DNA of 26,839 bases from Arsenophonus sp046530765 (GCA_046530765.1 JBHEQS010000018.1:1-26839); one strand, 5' to 3'. Positions 9,255-17,530 are shown, counted from the first letter of the stretch. A program made the numbers and translations. The notes: generated by a model from the letters alone, not told the origin.

Positions 9255-11018
9255 ATGAGAACAAATTATTGCGGACAATTAAGTATTTCTCATATTGGGA
9301 AAAAAGTAACTCTCTGTGGATGGGTAAACAAATATAGAAATTTAGGTAAATTAATTTTTGTTGATATGAGAGATCGCGAAGGTTTGGTTCAAGTTGTTTT
9401 TTTTAAGGAAAATATTAGAGAACTTTTTACTAAAGCGACACAATTACGCAATGAATTTTGCATCCAGATTACAGGCATAGTACGAGAACGCGAACAAATA
9501 AATAAAGAAATACCTACTGGTGATATTGAAATTATTGCAGAAAAATTAATAATTTTTAATCGAGCAAATCTGTTGCCGATAGATATAAATAAAGAAAATT
9601 CTGAAGAAATTAGATTAAGATATCGTTATCTTGATTTGCGCAGACAAGAACTAATTGCGCGCCTAAAAGAGCGCTCGAAAATTACAAGTTTTATTCGACG
9701 CTTTATGGATGAAGAAGGTTTTATTGACATTGAAACACCTATTCTAACAAAATCAACACCTGAAGGTGCACGAGATTATCTTGTTCCAAGTCGTGCTCAT
9801 AAAGGAAAATTTTATGCCCTTCCTCAATCACCGCAACTTTTTAAACAATTATTGATGATATCAGGTCTTGATCGTTATTACCAAATAGTAAAGTGTTTTC
9901 GTGACGAAGACTTGCGATCTGATCGTCAGCCTGAATTTACTCAGATAGATGTAGAAGCTTCTTTTATGACTTCAAAGGAAGTATGTGAAATAATGGAACG
10001 TTTAATCTGTCATTTGTGGCTAGAAAATAAAGGCATTAAGCTTGGAACATTTCCAGTAATGACTTTTTCTGAAGCAATTGAATGCTACGGTTCAGATAAA
10101 CCAGACTTACGGAATCCTTTAAAATTAATTAATATCTCTGATTTGGTTGATCTAGTTGAATTTAAAGTATTTTCTCTCTCAGATAATGATTCAAAAAAAC
10201 ATGTAGTTGCACTTTGTATTCCAGATGGTGCCAAATTAACTCCTAAATTATTAGATAGTTATGCTGAATTTATTTCTATTTATAGAGTAAAAGAACTGCC
10301 ATGGATGAAAGTCAATTCACTTGATAGAGATCTAACAGGCATTGAAAGCCCAATAGCTAAGTTTTTACCAAAACAAGTAATTTATAATTTATTAGAAAGA
10401 ACACAAGCTAAAGTAGGTGATATTTTATTATTTGGATCAGGTCAAAAAAATATCATCAATTATGCTATGGGGGAATTGCGATTAAAATTAGGTCGAGATT
10501 TAGCAATCACTCAGAATAATATTTGGAAACCATTATGGATTGTTGATTTTCCAATGTTTAAAGAAGATAAAAACGGTAAACTAAATGCTATGCACCATCC
10601 TTTTACTGCTCCAAAAGATTTTACTCATAAGGAATTGAAAGCTAATCCATTATCTGCTGTTGCCAATTCATATGACATGGTCATTAATGGTTATGAGGTT
10701 GGAGGAGGTTCAGTGCGTATTCATAATAATGAAATGCAGCAAGCTGTTTTTGAAATTCTTAAAATTAGCAAATCAGAACAGAAAGAGAAATTTGGTTTCT
10801 TTCTGGAGGCATTGAAATATGGAACGCCACCTCATGCTGGTTTAGCATTTGGTTTAGATAGACTTGTTATGTTATTAACTGAAACAGAAAACATTCGCAA
10901 TGTAATTGCATTTCCAAAATCATCAACTGCATCCTGTTTAATAACCAATGCGCCAAGTATAGTTAATACAGATGAATTATCTGAGTTGGGTATAACTATT
11001 ATCGAGAAGACTAAATAA
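9255..11018 (+). CDS. aspS: Aspartyl-tRNA synthetase
   Basis: Class II aminoacyl-tRNA synthetase that charges tRNA-Asp. It has 587 aa against 590 in E. coli. The N-terminal OB-fold anticodon-binding domain covers about 1-105 (CGWVNKYRNLGKLIFVDMRD). The catalytic core has YRYLDLRR at 123-130, the motif 2 region FRDEDLRSDRQPEFTQID at 215-232, the bacterial GAD insertion at about 280-420, NGYEVGGGSVRIH, and motif 3 GLAFGLDRL at 529-537. The start is fixed by alignment (MRTNYCGQL) and by agagga 6 bases before the ATG. The downstream neighbour is the nudB pseudogene, which in E. coli also follows aspS on the same strand. Intact and essential. Confidence 0.99.
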   Translation: MRTNYCGQLSISHIGKKVTLCGWVNKYRNLGKLIFVDMRDREGLVQVVFFKENIRELFTKATQLRNEFCIQITGIVREREQINKEIPTGDIEIIAEKLIIFNRANLLPIDINKENSEEIRLRYRYLDLRRQELIARLKERSKITSFIRRFMDEEGFIDIETPILTKSTPEGARDYLVPSRAHKGKFYALPQSPQLFKQLLMISGLDRYYQIVKCFRDEDLRSDRQPEFTQIDVEASFMTSKEVCEIMERLICHLWLENKGIKLGTFPVMTFSEAIECYGSDKPDLRNPLKLINISDLVDLVEFKVFSLSDNDSKKHVVALCIPDGAKLTPKLLDSYAEFISIYRVKELPWMKVNSLDRDLTGIESPIAKFLPKQVIYNLLERTQAKVGDILLFGSGQKNIINYAMGELRLKLGRDLAITQNNIWKPLWIVDFPMFKEDKNGKLNAMHHPFTAPKDFTHKELKANPLSAVANSYDMVINGYEVGGGSVRIHNNEMQQAVFEILKISKSEQKEKFGFFLEALKYGTPPHAGLAFGLDRLVMLLTETENIRNVIAFPKSSTASCLITNAPSIVNTDELSELGITIIEKTK

Positions 11019-11023
11019 ATATT

Positions 11024-11461
11024 ATGAAATATAAACGTCAGGAATTAGTATTAATTGTAATTTATATGCACTCAATAAGGCAAGTATTGATGCTATAGAG
11101 CAGTGATAATCATAATTTTTATAATTAATTGAATGGATTATAAAACAACAAAAAACTAATAGAAGTAAAATTACATTAAGTTGAATAAAAAATAATTATT
11201 GATATTATCAAACATAATTTAGAGTTACTTAATTTACAAAGAAATATTTATTTTAATATTTTTTTTAAAATTTTCTTATTGCAATTCGACGATTTTATAT
11301 AAATGTAAAGATTATTAGTTTTATTTAAAATTGCAAAAAAAATCTCAGTATTTTTTTTGATACAACATTTAATTTTTAATTAGTTACATATTATTAAATT
11401 AGTGGTATTAACTAAATATGTAGTAATCACGAAGTAATTTAAAAATTTATATTAAATAATT
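11024..11461 (+). pseudogene. nudB: Decayed nudB (dihydroneopterin triphosphate diphosphatase)
   Basis: Translation from the ATG at 11024 gives MKYKRQELVLIVIYMHSIRQ, then VLML, then TAG. E. coli NudB has YKRPVSILVVIYAQDTKRVLML at the same place. After the TAG the same frame gives SSDNHNFYN against RRDDPDFWQ, and later IDIIKHNLELLNLQRNIYFN against IDVVAEQLTLIDCQRTVEFE with no gap. Further on, TAG-F-Y-L-K-L-Q follows W-F-C-L-A-L-P. Many differences are single steps to stops (CAG to TAG, GAA to TAA, TGG to TAG) or to A/T codons. Frame slips occur only in the second half. The remnant is about as long as the 150-codon gene and sits where nudB follows aspS in E. coli. NudB removes pyrophosphate in folate synthesis, so that step is lost or done by another enzyme. 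E. coli sequences are from memory. Confidence 0.85.
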
Positions 11462-11469
11462 TTTATTGA

Positions 11470-12100
11470 CGCATTTTAGAATATATATAGTAATATAAAA
11501 CAGTAAGCTGAATGATATTCAATAACATAAAAGATAATATCATAAGTAAATTAATTTAGTAAATTAATTATTAACATGTAACATTTATAAATTCAGGTTT
11601 TATTGATTACATGGTAAATCTATAGTTAAATTATATAGAATAATTAATAAAGTGTTATCTGATAATACTTAAACTATATTAAATTAATAAATAATATGTG
11701 ATATAAGTTGTAATATAATATCACATTATTAAATAATTGCTTATTAAAGTAATGGCTTAAATGACTTAGAATTTTATTCTTGAATGCTTAATCCTATATA
11801 ATTGTTATAGAATTGTTTTTATATTTTATAATAATTTACCAAATGTTATGTTAATTTACATGCATTAATGTTTATGTATAGATACAGTTTATGTCTTTTC
11901 ATTAATATTGATTGATATAATGTAGCATAATTTATAATTTAATCTTATATATATTTTTATTCAATAGATATAAATATCTATAACGTAAATACTTTTTATA
12001 TTCAAATGTTTTAAGTTAAAATAAACTAAATAAGAATGATTTTTTTTAAATAAAATAAATTTATATTTAAAATTTTATCTAAACTTTTATCAATAATTTA
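11470..12100 (+). pseudogene. yebC: Decayed yebC (YebC/TACO1-family protein)
   Basis: Directly after the nudB remnant the + strand can be aligned with YebC in pieces that come in the right order and at nearly the right distances. About 11524-11562 matches QDAKRGKIFTKIIRE (codons such as AAA-GAT-AAT-ATC-ATA-AGT-AAA). 11590-11637 matches NPRLRAAVDKALSNNM (AAT TCA GGT TTT ... TTA AAT TAT ATA). 11646-11660 matches NRAIA, 11670-11687 matches ETIIYE (TAA ACT ATA TTA AAT TAA), and about 11907-11923 matches IDVYTA. Small deletions of 15, 7 and 24 bases separate the blocks. Most differences are one base per codon. No single block is decisive; the order, spacing and the expected position between nudB and ruvC make the case. 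The 3' limit is approximate. Confidence 0.6.
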
Positions 12101-12145
12101 TATATTAAAAATGCTGATAATATGTAATTTATGTATTATAATGAT

Positions 12146-12300
12146 GAGATTTTATATAAAGATCTTGATCAATATAGTTATATTAATAAATTAATTTTAG
12201 ACTAAATATAATTACAAATATAAATATGTTTTTCTTCTTATATTTAATGAGTATAGTTATTGAAAACATTATGATTATTTCGTGACTTATATAATCTATA
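12146..12300 (+). pseudogene. ruvC: Decayed 5' part of ruvC (Holliday junction resolvase)
   Basis: At 12161-12190 the codons GAT CTT GAT CAA TAT AGT TAT ATT AAT AAA pair with the RuvC start GIDPGSRVTG, most by one base change each; the catalytic Asp codon GAT itself is unchanged. Farther on, TAA ATA TAA TTA CAA ATA TAA is compatible with QVGRQLS, and ATA GTT ATT GAA near 12253-12264 with GVTE. The order nudB-yebC-ruvC is the E. coli order downstream of aspS. Beyond about 12300 I cannot follow the gene, and no ruvA remains were seen. RuvC cuts Holliday junctions, so this locus no longer supplies resolution. Confidence 0.55.
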
Positions 12301-12619
12301 TATAATAAATTATGATGTTAAGCAAATTTTATATAAAATTCTGATTTTAATATTTAATCTTTGTTAAAGAAGAAAATATTTTTTTTGTAATTAATAATAA
12401 ACGTTGTCTTAATGATAAAATAATCTATTTTTACATATTATTACTAAAAGATATTTAATATATGACATTTTAAATATTAAATAGCACTTTAATATTAAAA
12501 AAGTAAATATTATGATTATTTTTCTATTGTAATCATTATTTTTTTATTTTTTATTAAAACAAAATATTTTTTACAGAAAAAATAATATTCATAAATTAAT
12601 TACCTATGATCAATTGTAG
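12301..12619. other. Erased stretch where ruvA would lie
   Basis: Almost pure A/T with stops in every frame. By synteny the rest of ruvC, ruvA and most of ruvB belonged here, but I could not align any of them, and the length (about 320 bases) shows most of this DNA has been deleted. Confidence 0.5.
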
Positions 12620-12692
12620 AATTAATATTAAATTATATTAAATTTTATTATTAAAGATAGTAATGCTACATTAAGCTTTAGCGTCGTTTAAA
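12620..12692 (+). pseudogene. ruvB: Probable ruvB 3' remnant
   Basis: The stretch GCT ACA TTA AGC (12665-12676), then TAG CGT CGT TTA, fits the end of RuvB (A-T-T-R-A-W-N-H-F) if one base is lost in the codon for the second Ala; TGG to TAG and CAT to CGT are single changes. Upstream, GTA GAA TTA ATA TTA and TAA AGA fit I-E-D-V-L and Q-R. This is short and needs two frame slips, so it is weaker than the nudB case. Position and strand are as expected: RuvB would end facing the end of znuB, as in E. coli. Confidence 0.35.
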
Positions 12693-12697
12693 GTTAA

Positions 12698-12832
12698 TGC
12701 AACAAAAATTTATATATTATATTTATTTATAAACACAGAAAGCTACATTTTAAATATTTTAATTTATTAATAGTAAATCAGTCACATAGATGCCAGTCTT
12801 TCATTACTTATGATACTTTGTTGAGAAGATGA
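12698..12832 (+). other. Open frame without start, less AT-rich patch
   Basis: A 44-codon frame stays open to a TGA at 12830-12832. Its last part (12779-12832) is clearly richer in G and C than the surrounding spacer and reads QSHRCQSFITYDTLLRR. There is no ATG or ribosome site. It lies between the ruvB remnant and the 3' end of znuB. Gene relic or chance; I recognise nothing in it. Confidence 0.2.
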
Positions 12833-12906
12833 AATTTACTATAAAAATAATTAATTAATTTATATAAAGAAAATATTTTTAAATATTAGCTAAAAGAATT
12901 AACAAA

Positions 12907-13692
12907 TTAATTTTTTATTTTAATAAATAAATTTAATACAAATAAAATACTAGCACAGATCACAATAGAAGGTCCTGCTGGTGTATCATAATAGGCAGAT
13001 AAAACAAGTCCAAAAGTTACAGATAGCATACCGATAATAACAGCAGCTATTACCATTTGCTCTGGTGTTTTAGCTAATCGTCTACCAGTAGCAGCAGGAA
13101 TAATTAATAATGATGTAACAATCAAAGCACCAACAAGTTTCATGGCAATTCCTATTGTAAGAGCAGTAATTACCATTAGTAGCACTTTAAGCTGGTATAT
13201 TTTTACACCATCAACAAAAGCTAAATCATGATTAATTGTTATTGATAGTAAATTTCGCCATTGCCAGACAATAATTAAGCAAACAATGATAACACAAATT
13301 GCAATTAAAAAAACATCTTCAATTGTTACTGACAACAGATCACCAAATAAATAAGACATCAAATCAATTCTAATATTGGACATTAAACTAACAATTATTA
13401 ATGCAAGTGATAGTGAACTGTGCGCCATTATACCTAATAAAGCATCTATTGCTAGATTAGGACGATTTTCCAACCATGCTAATAAAATTGCAAGAATAAG
13501 TGTTGTGGCAATAACAGTGTAAAATATATTAAAATTAAATAATAAACTAAAAGCGACTCCAAGTAATGAAGAATGTGCTATAGTATCACCAAAATATGAA
13601 ATGCGACGCCAAACGACGAAAGAACCTAGTGGTCCTGCAGCAATGGCCAATAACATACCAACTAACCAACTAGGTAGTAATAGTTCAATCAT
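12907..13692 (-). CDS. znuB: Zinc ABC transporter permease
   Basis: Inner-membrane permease of the high-affinity zinc importer ZnuABC. It has 261 aa, equal to E. coli, and belongs to the ABC-3 (metal permease) family. The many hydrophobic segments, the start MIELLLPSWLVGMLLAIAAG and the motifs WRRISYFGDTIAHSSLLGVA, LMSNIRIDLMSYLFGDLL and YDTPAGPSIV agree with E. coli ZnuB. The ATG overlaps the end of znuC by 8 bases (ATGATTGA contains the znuC stop), so translation is coupled and the permease and ATPase are made together. Intact. Confidence 0.98.
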   Translation of the reverse strand: MIELLLPSWLVGMLLAIAAGPLGSFVVWRRISYFGDTIAHSSLLGVAFSLLFNFNIFYTVIATTLILAILLAWLENRPNLAIDALLGIMAHSSLSLALIIVSLMSNIRIDLMSYLFGDLLSVTIEDVFLIAICVIIVCLIIVWQWRNLLSITINHDLAFVDGVKIYQLKVLLMVITALTIGIAMKLVGALIVTSLLIIPAATGRRLAKTPEQMVIAAVIIGMLSVTFGLVLSAYYDTPAGPSIVICASILFVLNLFIKIKN

Positions 13693-14449
13693 GATTGAAA
13701 TTTCCTATAGGCTTGTCATCAATATTATCATCGTAATTGTATTTATAATTATGATGATAATGCCTATAGATACCTATCTGTTTTATTTCACAATGACTAA
13801 ACATAGAAATAAATTCAGGATTTAAAGCTATATCCTCTGGACGACCAGAGCAGCATATTTGTTTATTAATACAGAGTACTTTATTAGTTTTTGCCATAAC
13901 TAAATGAAGATCATGTGAGATCATAAAAATTGCGCAATTTAATTCTTTGTGAATATTATCAATCAAATTATATAAATATACTTGACCGTTGATATCTAGA
14001 CCTTGTGTAGGTTCATCTAAAACAAGTAATTGAGGTTTATTAAGAAGTGCGCGAGCAAGTAAAACTCGTTGAGTTTCACCACCTGATAGTTTTTGCATTT
14101 GCTGTTCAATAAGATGAGTAGCTCCGACGCGCATTAATGCAGGAATAATATCAGTAGCTTTTATTTTAGGTTTTAATGTCATAAAACGTTTAACAGTCAA
14201 AGGCATCGTCATATCTATTAATAATTTTTGTGGAACATATCCTAATCGTATTTTACTTTGGTAAATTATTTTTCCTTTATTTGGAGTAATTAGACCAAGA
14301 ACTATTTTAGCTAAAGTTGTTTTACCGGCACCATTTGGTCCTAATAGTGTTAATATTTCTCCACTATGCAAATCAAAAGAAATATTTTTAATAATTTGTT
14401 GTGATCCGTAACCGACATAAATATTTTTTAAACTTAATATGATTTGCAT
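13685..14449 (-). CDS. znuC: Zinc ABC transporter ATP-binding protein
   Basis: ATPase that drives ZnuB. Walker A GPNGAGKTT is at 37-45, signature LSGGETQ at 121-127, Walker B LLVLDEP at 141-147 and the switch histidine in ISHDLH at 179. The C-terminus is rich in His and Tyr (about 228-241), as in E. coli. An open frame extends 17 codons further upstream (to 14500), but I place the start at 14449. From there MQIILSLKNIYVGYG aligns residue for residue with E. coli MTSLVSLENVSVSFG, giving 254 aa against 251, and the longer start would run through the Zur site. The ribosome site is weak (aagaa). znuC and znuB form one minus-strand unit, divergent from znuA. Confidence 0.97.
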   Translation of the reverse strand: MQIILSLKNIYVGYGSQQIIKNISFDLHSGEILTLLGPNGAGKTTLAKIVLGLITPNKGKIIYQSKIRLGYVPQKLLIDMTMPLTVKRFMTLKPKIKATDIIPALMRVGATHLIEQQMQKLSGGETQRVLLARALLNKPQLLVLDEPTQGLDINGQVYLYNLIDNIHKELNCAIFMISHDLHLVMAKTNKVLCINKQICCSGRPEDIALNPEFISMFSHCEIKQIGIYRHYHHNYKYNYDDNIDDKPIGNFNHD

Positions 14450-14474
14450 AATAAATAATTCTTGCAAGATACCT

Positions 14475-14497
14475 AAAGCATTATAACATAACATTAT
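14475..14497. promoter_or_regulatory. Candidate Zur operator in the znuC-znuA divergent region
   Basis: Read on the minus strand the 23 bases contain TGTTATGTTATAATG. This matches the gammaproteobacterial Zur box core TGTTATANTATAACA at all but three defined positions, and the full 23-base box at about 15 of 22 defined positions (consensus from memory). It sits midway between the znuC start (14449) and the znuA start (14523), exactly where E. coli has its shared Zur operator. The zinc repressor Zur would shut off both transcripts when zinc is plentiful. It is A/T-rich, so chance resemblance must be considered, but the position makes that less likely. Confidence 0.6.
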
Positions 14498-14522
14498 CAA
14501 ATTAATATATGGAATATATATT

Positions 14523-15451
14523 ATGTTAGCAAAAAAAAAATAATAAAAATCGTTGGAAAAAACTTTTTTTCATTTATATTGTTATTTAACTTCATATCCA
14601 TTACATATGGTGATGTTGTCACTTCAATTCGCCCATTAGGTTTTATTGCGTCAGCTATTGCTAATGGTGTTACTAATACGAAAATATTAATACCTTATGG
14701 CGTTTCACCACATGATTATTCTTTGAAGCCTTCTGATATAAAAAAGATTAAAACTGCCGATTTTTTAATTTGGATTGGATCAGATATGGAAACTTTTTTA
14801 CAAAAGCCATTAGAATATTTACCAAGTGAGAAAGTTATTACATTATCTGAAGATTCTTCTATAAAAGATCTTTTGTTAAAAAGTAGTGACAGCAGTAATG
14901 TTGAAAATAAGAAAGATTTTCAATTACATCATTATGATAATAGTAAATATAATATGCATATTTGGTTGTCACCAGACATTGCACTAATTATAGCTAATAT
15001 TATCCACAATAGACTAGTTGATTTATATCCTAAATATAAGAAACAATTAGGCATAAATCTTAGTAGATTTGATGATAAATTGATTAAAACTGATAAGAAT
15101 ATTGCCAAAATTTTAAAGTCAGTTAAAGATAGAAAGTATTTTGTTTTTCATGATGCTTATGGTTATTTTGAAAAACGATATAAATTGGCTTCATTGGGTT
15201 ATTTTACTATTAATCCAATTATTAAACCTAGCGCTAAAAGACTATATGAAATAAGATTAATGTTGATTCAAAAAAAAGCAGTTTGTGTTTTTGTTGAACC
15301 TCAATTCAGGACAACTATTATAAAAAATACTGATGTACGAATGGTTACATTAGATCCATTGGGTAATGATATCGCATTAAATAAGGGTAGCTATATGGAA
15401 TTTTTGAAAACATTATCTAATCAATTTAAGAGTTGTCTAGATAAAAAATAG
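14523..15451 (+). CDS. znuA: Periplasmic zinc-binding protein, start frameshifted at an A10 tract
   Basis: Zinc-binding protein that delivers Zn2+ to ZnuBC. The frame covering the mature protein (from TTG at 14579, 290 codons) has no ATG or GTG upstream. An ATG at 14523, 9 bases after a gga, reads MLAKKK and then hits TAA because the A tract at 14531-14540 has ten bases. With eleven, the frame continues as IIKIVGKNFFSFILLFNFIS, a standard signal peptide, into DVVTSIRPLGFIASAIANGV. The total is then 309 aa, against 310 in E. coli. Zinc ligand histidines are kept (H45, H127 and H191 counted from the TTG). The His/Asp-rich loop of E. coli ZnuA is reduced to one HH. I infer functional expression by polymerase slippage on A10, known from Buchnera and Blochmannia. 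A sequencing error or a recent pseudogene are the alternatives. mepM follows after 14 bases. Confidence 0.92.
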
Positions 15452-15465
15452 AAGGAATTTAATAC

Positions 15466-16818
15466 GTGCAGGAGATGCCCAAGACTATTGTTCAGGTATA
15501 TGGAAATCTACCTAAACTGCATAAAATTATCCTAGTAACGTTAATCATAATAACGTTGGCTATTACTATTTGCCGACCTGTTATTATTATTAAATATACT
15601 TATAAATATAATAATACATTACAAAAATCACCAATAAAACCAAATGTTATTATTAACAATAATAGTAAAATTAATATTAATAAAGGTCATAACTTAGACA
15701 CTGATGATATTATTACTGATACAAGCGAACGATTACCAGATGAAGGGGTTACAGATGAAAAAGGAGCTGATGCGTTAGATGAGCATGTTATTTCAAGTGG
15801 TGATAATCTAACTAGTATTTTAACTCAGTATGGATTAGATACTGCTGATGCAATTTCTCTTTCTAATCAACATCGAGCTTTGCGTAATTTGCAAATAGGA
15901 CAGACGTTAAGTTGGGAATTAAATAAAGATGGAGATTTGAAGACGCTTACATGGATTATTACACAGCGCGAAACCCGTATTTATATTCGACAAGGAAACT
16001 CTAGTATTTTTAATGAAAAGAAAAAATTTCGACATGGTATTTGGTTAGATAAGATAATAAAAGGTAAAATAAATAGTAATTTTACTTCTAGCGCAATAAA
16101 TGCAGGCTTAACATATAACGAAGCACGTGAGGTTTCAAAAGCATTACAATGGCAAATTGATTTACGTAAACTAAAGTATGGTGATAAATTTTCTATTTTG
16201 TTAAGTCGTGAAATAATTGATGGCCACAATGAACAAAGTTATTTGTTAACCGTTCATTTCTTAACTAATGGTAAGAATTACTATGTTTTTAGAGCTAAAA
16301 ATGGTCGATATTATGATGGTGAAGCAAATGGTTTAGAGCGTAGTTTTTTGCGCTACCCTACATCAAAAACATTTAGAATATCCTCTAATTTTAGTTTACG
16401 TCGTATAAATCCTATAACAGGGCATACTGGTCCTCATCAGGGAGTAGATTTTTCTATGCCAGTCGGTACTCCAATATTAGCAGTTGGTGATGGTGAAGTT
16501 ATTGTTGCTAAATATAGTGGAGTAGCTGGTAATTTTATTGCTATTCGACATGGGCGTCAATATACAACTCGATATATGCACTTGCGCAAATTGTTAGTTA
16601 AAGTTGGTCAGAAAGTAAAAATAAGTCAACGTATTGCATTGTCTGGTAATACTGGTAGAACTACTGGTCCTCATCTTCACTATGAATTATGGTTTAATCA
16701 GCGTGCAGTAAATCCATTAACTGCTAATTTACCTCATTCATGGAGATTAACAGGTAAAGATCGCAAACTTTTTTTAATGTCTGTTAAGAAGAATAAATTA
16801 AAATTGAAAATTAATTGA
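15466..16818 (+). CDS. mepM: Murein DD-endopeptidase MepM
   Basis: Membrane-anchored M23-family metallopeptidase that cuts D-Ala-mDAP cross-links so new peptidoglycan can be inserted. It has 450 aa against 440 in E. coli. An N-terminal membrane segment lies at about 21-43, a linker to about 100, and an OapA/LysM-like region at about 104-190 (VISSGDNLTSILTQYG). The zinc site of the peptidase domain is complete: H324 and D328 in HQGVD, H372 in MHLR, and H403 and H405 in GPHLHYELW. The start is GTG: from there MQEMPKTIVQVYGNLPKLHK aligns with E. coli MQQIARSVALAFNNLPRPHR, and gaagga lies 9 bases upstream. The ATG at 15475 is too close to its ggag. It follows znuA by 14 bases, as in E. coli, and may be co-transcribed. 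The presence of the hydrolase implies the cell still makes peptidoglycan. lpxM, next in E. coli, is gone. Confidence 0.97.
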   Translation: MQEMPKTIVQVYGNLPKLHKIILVTLIIITLAITICRPVIIIKYTYKYNNTLQKSPIKPNVIINNNSKININKGHNLDTDDIITDTSERLPDEGVTDEKGADALDEHVISSGDNLTSILTQYGLDTADAISLSNQHRALRNLQIGQTLSWELNKDGDLKTLTWIITQRETRIYIRQGNSSIFNEKKKFRHGIWLDKIIKGKINSNFTSSAINAGLTYNEAREVSKALQWQIDLRKLKYGDKFSILLSREIIDGHNEQSYLLTVHFLTNGKNYYVFRAKNGRYYDGEANGLERSFLRYPTSKTFRISSNFSLRRINPITGHTGPHQGVDFSMPVGTPILAVGDGEVIVAKYSGVAGNFIAIRHGRQYTTRYMHLRKLLVKVGQKVKISQRIALSGNTGRTTGPHLHYELWFNQRAVNPLTANLPHSWRLTGKDRKLFLMSVKKNKLKLKIN

Positions 16819-16940
16819 CGTAATCTTTACATATTATTTATAACTTAAAAAGTATTTTATTAACTGTAATAATTATTTTACAAATTAAAATATTAATATT
16901 ATAACATATCTCATATTTTATTCTTTATATTTTAGTATTA

Positions 16941-16970
16941 TAAAAATAAAAATAAAAATAAAAATAAAAA
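16941..16970. repeat. Tandem repeat (taaaaa)x5
   Basis: Five exact copies of a six-base unit, about 120 bases after mepM. Such a tract is prone to replication slippage; no function is evident. Confidence 0.9.
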
Positions 16971-17038
16971 TATAAATAATTTTTTTTATACTTAAACTTT
17001 TTATCGTATTTACATGTATCAAATATTATATAATAATA

Positions 17039-17067
17039 ACTATTAATTAATAATATTAATTAATAGT
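17039..17067. repeat. Stem-loop, 14-bp stem, 1-base loop
   Basis: Arms actattaattaata and its complement surround a single A. Part of the cluster of inverted repeats between mepM and pitA. Confidence 0.8.
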
Positions 17068-17497
17068 TCGATGCTTATTTTATGTTAAGTTTAATGGTTT
17101 ATTACTAATAATAATTAATTTATGATATTTATACTAAATATTTCTAGTACAATCGTTAATTTTTCTATATTTACAAAATTATTTTATACTATTCAAGTAA
17201 AACTTTAATATGAACATTATCATGTAATAAGAAAATTATTAATTATTAAAAAAATAACAATGTAATATTATTTTATGTCATATCTTTAAGTTATATATGA
17301 AAACATTGCAAACATACTATTTATAATAGAATTCAAAATAACCTAAATAGTTTATCATCAAAATCATCTAGTTAAAGATTATTTATAAAATAAAATATGT
17401 TACTTTTTTTAATTTTTTTAATATTTTTAAGAGGTTAATATTAACTATCTTGGAATTAGAGTTAGTAATGATATTAAGTATTTATCTAGTTAATGAT

Positions 17498-17530
17498 TAG
17501 ATTGTAAGATCAATTAGATTTTACAATCTA
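17498..17530. repeat. Stem-loop, 10-bp stem
   Basis: Arms tagattgtaa and ttacaatcta with a 13-base loop. Its sequence contains G and C positions that pair, so it is not a trivial A/T repeat. Confidence 0.7.

Noticed and set aside
13601..13825. 74-codon + strand frame over znuB/znuC
   Set aside because: Antisense to two intact genes and unlike any known protein.
14450..14500. Longer znuC with 17 extra N-terminal residues
   Set aside because: The extension has no counterpart in E. coli ZnuC and overlaps the Zur box; the start at 14449 aligns exactly.
14579..14581. TTG as the true start of znuA
   Set aside because: It would remove the charged start of the signal peptide and has no ribosome site; the slippage model with ATG at 14523 gives the normal length and a complete signal sequence.
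15475..15477. ATG as start of mepM
   Set aside because: The ggag lies directly against it with no spacing, and three conserved N-terminal residues would be lost; GTG at 15466 fits better.
15981..16229. 82-codon minus strand frame inside mepM
   Set aside because: Shadow of mepM, whose own frame is conserved with E. coli.
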